From the NCBI GenBank assembly GCA_011322715.1, contig DRLX01000504.1, forward strand, positions 1 to 11,037: a DNA stretch of 11,037 bases. Direction: 5' to 3'. The translations under genes and the position numbers were made by a program. Below, in pieces: positions 7,228-11,037 of the stretch. The DNA is from Desulfobulbaceae bacterium. GTDB lineage: Bacteria > Desulfobacterota > Desulfobulbia > Desulfobulbales > Desulfobulbaceae. Below the pieces are notes generated by a model. The model saw nothing but the letters and a program-made list of their open reading frames with translations. It did not search any database and was not told the origin of the DNA. How positions within the stretch are numbered: the first letter of the stretch is position 1; the number at the start of each line of letters is the position of its first letter.

Positions 7228-7498
7228 CATAAATAATTCCAGAAAAACCAGCATAGCCGGACCAAATTTTAGACCACAGCCACAACAGATAAGCGTAGAC
7301 TTCGAACAATGAAAATAGCCCGTAACGGCATCACTTCGCGGGCTATTTTCAGATAAATAATTGCCTGATATCCAAATTAGGTTTATATCATTGACTGATA
7401 GACCGTTCAAATTTGCTTTAAAGAAAAAAATCCGTTCGTTTTTTATCTTCCCGGGGCACCGACAAGAAGCCCCACAACATCCAGCACAAGGAATCGCT
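7228..7498 (+). other. Spacer and leader before ppk2
   Basis: With the half repeat, this makes 346 bp without a gene. It holds the 12-bp hairpin at 7311-7350, an A/T-rich stretch (7351-7450) that could include a promoter, and a small GGGGC/GCCCC stem (7453-7473) just before the ppk2 ribosome binding site. A weak promoter match is TTGCCT (7361-7366) with TATATC (7384-7389) 17 bp further. The reading frame of ppk2 is open back to a TTG at 7361, but that extension lacks family resemblance, so I treat it as leader. Confidence 0.4.
7311..7350. terminator. Strong hairpin, likely terminator of the cls-phosphoesterase unit
   Basis: GAAAATAGCCCG (7311-7322) and CGGGCTATTTTC (7339-7350) are perfect 12-bp inverted arms around a 16-nt loop. 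The G/C core with an A-run before and a T-run after resembles a bidirectional intrinsic terminator, though the T-run (TTTT) is short and part of the stem. It lies 158 bp past the phosphoesterase stop and 148 bp before ppk2, so it most likely separates the two units. Confidence 0.55.
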
Positions 7499-8431
7499 AT
7501 GGCAGACAACAAAAAAAAGGCCGCTAAGCAGAAAGGAAAGAAAAAATCCGCAAAGGCCTGCCCGGTCAAGGTAAAACTCCTGGAAGGAACGGCACTGAAA
7601 AACAAGGATAAAAAGGAGAGCAAGACCCGGTGCCCGGTCTGGGTCAAGGTTGCCCATCTTGAATATGAGCAGGAGCTGAAAAAGCTGCAGATTGAACTGA
7701 TGAAGCTGCAAAAACACATGAAGGCCAACGGCATGCGGATTCTTGCCATTTTCGAAGGGCGTGATGCCGCCGGCAAAGGCGGGACAATCAAGCGCATCAC
7801 AGCCTTTCTCAATCCACGCAACACAAAGGTCGTCGCCCTTGCCGCCCCCAACGACAAAGAGGTGACCCAGTGGTATTTTCAACGGTATGTTCCGCACCTG
7901 CCTGCGGCCGGTGAGCTGGTCCTTTTTGATCGCTCCTGGTACAACCGGGCCATGGTTGAGCCGGTGATGGGTTTCTGCACCGATGAGCAGCATAAACGCT
8001 TCTTAAAAGACGTACCCCTGTTTGAAGAAATGCTGATCAAGGACGGCATCAAGCTGTTCAAGTTCTATTTTTCCGTTTCCAAAAATGAGCAGGCACGACG
8101 ATTTGACGCCAGAAAAACCGATCCCCTGAAACAGTATAAGCTCTCACCCGTTGATAATCTGGCGCAGAAATACTGGGACAAGTACAGTGTCAAAAAATTT
8201 CAGATGCTCAACGAATCCAACAGAACACTTACCCCCTGGACCATCATCCGCTCGGATGTGAAAAAAAAGGCCCGCATCAACTGTATTAAACATATCCTCA
8301 GCAATGTCGAATATCCCGACAAACTTCCGGCCAAAGACCTGGCAACCAATCCGGAAATAGTCATCTCCGGAATTGATGAAATCAAGCACATGGAAAAACA
8401 TCTTTTTCAGCCCAAAATTCTCCGAGGATAA
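7499..8431 (+). CDS. ppk2: Polyphosphate kinase 2 (PPK2 family, class I-like)
   Basis: A 310-residue cytoplasmic enzyme that uses polyphosphate to phosphorylate nucleoside diphosphates, or makes polyphosphate in reverse. The single PPK2 domain has a Walker A loop, G87-RDAAGKGG95 (K93), the Walker B block LVLFD144-RSWYNR150, and lid residues around QARRFDARKTDPLKQYKLS (198-216). Single-domain length and the GRDAAGKGGTIKRI form fit class I, but nucleotide preference cannot be fixed from sequence alone. After WYNR the protein reads AMVEPVMGFC where I recall AGVERVMGFC as common, so two residues differ near the active site. The first 45 residues are lysine-rich and likely disordered. I chose the ATG at 7499 because AAGGAA (7488-7493) stands five bases before it; an upstream TTG at 7361 would add 46 residues with no family match. 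A MITE-like element begins 7 bp after the stop; the next gene is convergent. Confidence 0.94.
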   Translation: MADNKKKAAKQKGKKKSAKACPVKVKLLEGTALKNKDKKESKTRCPVWVKVAHLEYEQELKKLQIELMKLQKHMKANGMRILAIFEGRDAAGKGGTIKRITAFLNPRNTKVVALAAPNDKEVTQWYFQRYVPHLPAAGELVLFDRSWYNRAMVEPVMGFCTDEQHKRFLKDVPLFEEMLIKDGIKLFKFYFSVSKNEQARRFDARKTDPLKQYKLSPVDNLAQKYWDKYSVKKFQMLNESNRTLTPWTIIRSDVKKKARINCIKHILSNVEYPDKLPAKDLATNPEIVISGIDEIKHMEKHLFQPKILRG

Positions 8432-8438
8432 CCTACAG

Positions 8439-8594
8439 GGTGCCTTGAAAAATTAGGATTTTCGTTCGAGGTCAGGTAAGCGTATACTCCGAGGAACAGA
8501 AAAATTAAAAAGCGCAGCATATTAGTCATATGTGAGCATTTTTCATTTTTCCGTGACGCAGAGATCGGGTAAAAAGGCAATTTTTCAAGGTGGC
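8439..8594. mobile_element. MITE-like intergenic element, copy B
   Basis: A 156-bp element between the convergent ppk2 and MscS-type genes, in the same orientation as copy A and about 89% identical to it by hand alignment. The ends GGTGCCTTGAAAAATT and, reverse-complemented, GCCACCTTGAAAAATT share a 12-base core, CCTTGAAAAATT. CTACAG (8433-8438) on the left and TTACAG (8595-8600) on the right match at five of six bases, at the same offset from the termini as the CCAAAG pair of copy A, again like a target-site duplication. It begins 7 bp past the ppk2 stop codon. A minus-strand open frame across it is not conserved in copy A and is rejected as a gene. Confidence 0.75.
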
Positions 8595-8628
8595 TTACAG
8601 ACCGGCTGCATCTTCCTAAGGGCCTGGA

Positions 8629-8645
8629 GCCGGATTTTATCCGGC
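8629..8645. terminator. Compact G/C hairpin between convergent ppk2 and MscS genes
   Basis: GCCGGAT (8629-8635) and ATCCGGC (8639-8645) are perfect 7-bp arms around a TTT loop, 13 bp past the MscS gene stop. No U-run follows on either strand, so it is not a classic intrinsic terminator, but its place between two converging genes suggests a role in ending or protecting one of the messages. Confidence 0.4.
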
Positions 8646-8657
8646 CCACGTCACACG

Positions 8658-11037
8658 CTACCTTCCGGCGGACAAAGACGGCTCTATCTTCTCCAGAACT
8701 TCATCATCCAGCGAACGGAAATGAACATCCGTCTGGGGAAAGGGGATTTCGATACCGGCGCTTGAAAATTCAGATTCTATATCCTGATTGAGCTCACTGA
8801 GGACCAATCTGCGATCAGTAAATTCGGCAATCCAGACCCGCAGCTCAAAATCAAGAGAACTGTCTCCAAAAGCCAGAAACAGGGCACGGGCCTTGGGCTG
8901 GTTCAGGACCATTGGGTTGTTTTCCGCACAGCCCTGTAGGATTTCAAGAACTTTTGCGATATCGGTGCCGTAAGCAACCCCCACGGGAACTTTGACCCGG
9001 ATATGCCTGTCGGCAAGCGTCCAGTTGGTGACCTGACCGGTAATGAGATCTGAGTTGGGAATAACAATATCCGCATTATCAAAGGTCCGCACCACCGTGG
9101 CCCGCAGGCCAAGTTTCTTTACCTCGCCCATATCGTTTCCAACCTGAATCATATCGCCGACTTTAAGTGGGCGCTCAAAGAGCAGAATGAGACCGCCGGC
9201 AAAATTATTGACTATCGCCTGCAGCCCAAAGCCGATACCAACACCAAGGGCCCCCCCAAGGATGGCCAGTTTATTCAGCTGAACACCAAGAACCCTCAAT
9301 AAAACCAGAAAACCAACCACCATTACGGCATAATGCACAAGACGGGTAATGGAAAGCTGAACACCGATTTCAGCGCCGTAACGCGGCAGTACCTCCTGAA
9401 GAAGCATGGCCTGCAGCATTTTCGACAGAACGATGGCACCGTAGACGACCAGCAGAACGGTTAAGATGTAGCCGGGGGTTATGACAAATCCGCCCAGAGA
9501 AAATTTTACATTGGCAAGACTGGCTGCTGCATCATAAATGGTCGGATAAATCTGCCAGTTGACCAGAGAAACAAGAAAAAACAATATAAGATAAAACAGG
9601 GACAAAGCAGGAACGCATTGTCTTGCCAGAATAGTGGAATTTTTTTTCAAAATTCCAAGCGGTACCCGATAAAAAAACAACTCCAGCAGCCCCTGGGTAA
9701 AGAGGAATAGAAACCAAAAATCCAGGGCCGCGATTACACTGTACAGAAAAGAACGAAACAAATACAAGGCGATACTGCCGTATCCCATGCTTTCAGCCAC
9801 AACAATGGCAAGGCTGAAAAAACCGGCCAAATGCAGAAGTAGAAGACTAATACCGGACAATTTTCCACAGTACCGAAAAACAATATTGAGGTACCAGAGC
9901 AGGCCGAAAAGACTCACCAGACATATATAGATATGAACGAGTACAATGGGAATATGGAAAATTTTCAGCAGGTGGGTGAAGATAAGAATGAAGGCCATGG
10001 GAAGAAGAAGGTAATGCCGTAACCAGTCGTCCACAAGAATACCAGCCAACCGTATTATCATGGCAATGGTTATAACAGAGAGCATTCCTTCAACATATGT
10101 CGTCAGATGATGGGTTGAAAAAACTGTCGTTGCCAGCAAAAAAAGAGAAAGAACAACAAACAGGGAAGTGGCGACCGGCCGACGGCTGAAAGAAAACCAG
10201 CGGTTTGAATGCTCAACCAGTCGACCGCTGATGGAGATGCCCATGGCAAGCACAGCGACAAGGATGAAGCTGAAAAAAATAGTCCAGGCATGGGTACGTA
10301 CGGACCGCCCATAGAGCTGAACCACTTTAAGGATATTGTCCCGGATCAACAGGACCTGTTCAAACCGAATCCGTCTGTAGAAACGTTTGGAAAAAATAGA
10401 AGGTGAGGTCTGTTCAAAATGAACCCCACGGGCATCGGCAATGAGATGATCCAGTTCGGTCTTCAGCTGATAGAGTTGGACATCCTTGGAGGAAAGTTGC
10501 CTGCTCAGTTCAACAAGATCGGTCAGGCGGGTCTGCAGCTGTTTTAAGGCCCCGTCAACGGTGGTAATCAGATCTTTTTTCCTGACAAGAATCAGCTGAT
10601 CGCTTGTATTGAGCTTTTCCTGCTTGCGCCACTGTTCAAGGAGCGTTTTTTCAGCCAGCCATGATTTTTGTGCAACACTGAGCAACTGCAGAGATTTATT
10701 GACTCGGGCCTGCATCTTTTCCAGTCGGCGACTGGTGATATCAAGCCCTGCGGCGATATTAGCCAGTTGGCTGTAATCCAGTGATGGATTGGTTTTTTCC
10801 CGTTGAATCCGCCAGGAAAAATCGGCTATTTCTTTCGCCAGTGCCGGCAATTGGTCATGGAGTGTCTTTACATCAACGACTTTCTCAAACAGTTGTTGCA
10901 GATCAATAAGCTGTTTGGGCAACTGATTAATATGTGAATTTATATCAACTAAAGTCGGGGTAACCTTTTTTTGGGTATCGGCAGGGGGTGCCTCTTTTTC
11001 TTCAGCAGACGATCCTGCCGCCGGCACAGGGCCGCCA
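8658..11037 (-). CDS. MscS-superfamily mechanosensitive channel, MscK/KefA-like, N-terminus cut by window edge
   Basis: At least 789 residues of a large inner-membrane mechanosensitive channel, which opens under membrane tension to release solutes after osmotic downshock. The first about 225 visible residues are hydrophilic, helical and rich in Leu/Gln/Lys heptad-like stretches, as in the periplasmic coiled-coil region of MscK-type proteins. About eleven hydrophobic segments follow (roughly 248-616). The last is the pore helix, LAILGGALGVGIGFGLQAIVNNFAGG with Gly/Ala spacing (588-612), followed by LLFERPLKVGD (615-625) at the start of the MscS beta domain and IVIPNSDLITGQVTNWT (654-670). The cytoplasmic domain ends normally at about 770-789. 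The frame stays open through a GTG at 11027 to the edge with no plausible start or signal peptide, so the true start lies outside. It is convergent with ppk2. Gating by potassium, as for MscK, cannot be judged from this sequence. Confidence 0.93.
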   Translation of the reverse strand, partial: GGPVPAAGSSAEEKEAPPADTQKKVTPTLVDINSHINQLPKQLIDLQQLFEKVVDVKTLHDQLPALAKEIADFSWRIQREKTNPSLDYSQLANIAAGLDITSRRLEKMQARVNKSLQLLSVAQKSWLAEKTLLEQWRKQEKLNTSDQLILVRKKDLITTVDGALKQLQTRLTDLVELSRQLSSKDVQLYQLKTELDHLIADARGVHFEQTSPSIFSKRFYRRIRFEQVLLIRDNILKVVQLYGRSVRTHAWTIFFSFILVAVLAMGISISGRLVEHSNRWFSFSRRPVATSLFVVLSLFLLATTVFSTHHLTTYVEGMLSVITIAMIIRLAGILVDDWLRHYLLLPMAFILIFTHLLKIFHIPIVLVHIYICLVSLFGLLWYLNIVFRYCGKLSGISLLLLHLAGFFSLAIVVAESMGYGSIALYLFRSFLYSVIAALDFWFLFLFTQGLLELFFYRVPLGILKKNSTILARQCVPALSLFYLILFFLVSLVNWQIYPTIYDAAASLANVKFSLGGFVITPGYILTVLLVVYGAIVLSKMLQAMLLQEVLPRYGAEIGVQLSITRLVHYAVMVVGFLVLLRVLGVQLNKLAILGGALGVGIGFGLQAIVNNFAGGLILLFERPLKVGDMIQVGNDMGEVKKLGLRATVVRTFDNADIVIPNSDLITGQVTNWTLADRHIRVKVPVGVAYGTDIAKVLEILQGCAENNPMVLNQPKARALFLAFGDSSLDFELRVWIAEFTDRRLVLSELNQDIESEFSSAGIEIPFPQTDVHFRSLDDEVLEKIEPSLSAGR

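Noticed and set aside
7361..7498. N-terminal extension of ppk2 from a TTG at 7361
   Set aside because: The ATG at 7499 has a good AAGGAA ribosome binding site, and the 46 extra residues look unlike PPK2 proteins.
6964..7857. Minus-strand 297-residue open frame across the ppk2 start and the phosphoesterase end
   Set aside because: It overlaps two well-supported plus-strand genes, runs through the hairpin and leader, and its Ser/Phe/Cys-rich sequence reads as the complement of lysine-rich codons.
8407..8649. Minus-strand 80-residue open frame across repeat copy B with a hydrophobic central stretch
   Set aside because: In copy A the same frame has stop codons and a one-base indel, so coding is not conserved between copies; it arises from the repeat itself.

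Overview
The window looks like a chromosomal stretch of a free-living Gram-negative bacterium. A Desulfobacterota (delta-proteobacterial) host, perhaps close to Desulfobulbales, is my best guess. It rests on the DUF4388-roadblock protein, the ClC-CBS-TrkA_C architecture and general protein flavour, not on a marker gene. Seven protein genes are well supported. There are no rRNA or tRNA genes, no CRISPR array and no transposase or phage genes.

Left part (1-4440), all on the minus strand and read right to left: argJ (arginine biosynthesis), then 77 bp later a ClC chloride channel/transporter with CBS and TrkA_C regulatory domains, then, after a terminator-like hairpin, a small DUF4388 plus roadblock/LC7 protein. 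Middle part (4955-8431), all on the plus strand: a cardiolipin synthase (cls), a YfcE-type metallophosphoesterase only 20 bp behind it, and, after a strong hairpin and its own leader, a class I-like polyphosphate kinase 2 (ppk2). Right part (8658 to the edge), minus strand: a large MscS-superfamily mechanosensitive channel of the MscK/KefA type, cut by the window edge at its N-terminus and convergent with ppk2.

Membrane and ion homeostasis recurs (anion channel, cardiolipin, mechanosensitive channel, polyphosphate kinase), which could fit osmotic or energy stress, but the genes form several transcription units and I do not claim one system.

The most notable non-gene structure is a small intergenic repeat family. 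Two near-full copies of about 157 bp (4500-4656 and 8439-8594) are about 89% identical by hand alignment, have imperfect inverted termini, and are flanked by short direct repeats that resemble target-site duplications. A third, right-half copy lies at 7166-7227. This is a MITE-like non-autonomous element with no coding capacity that I can support. I found no convincing new defence, biosynthetic or signalling system in this window.
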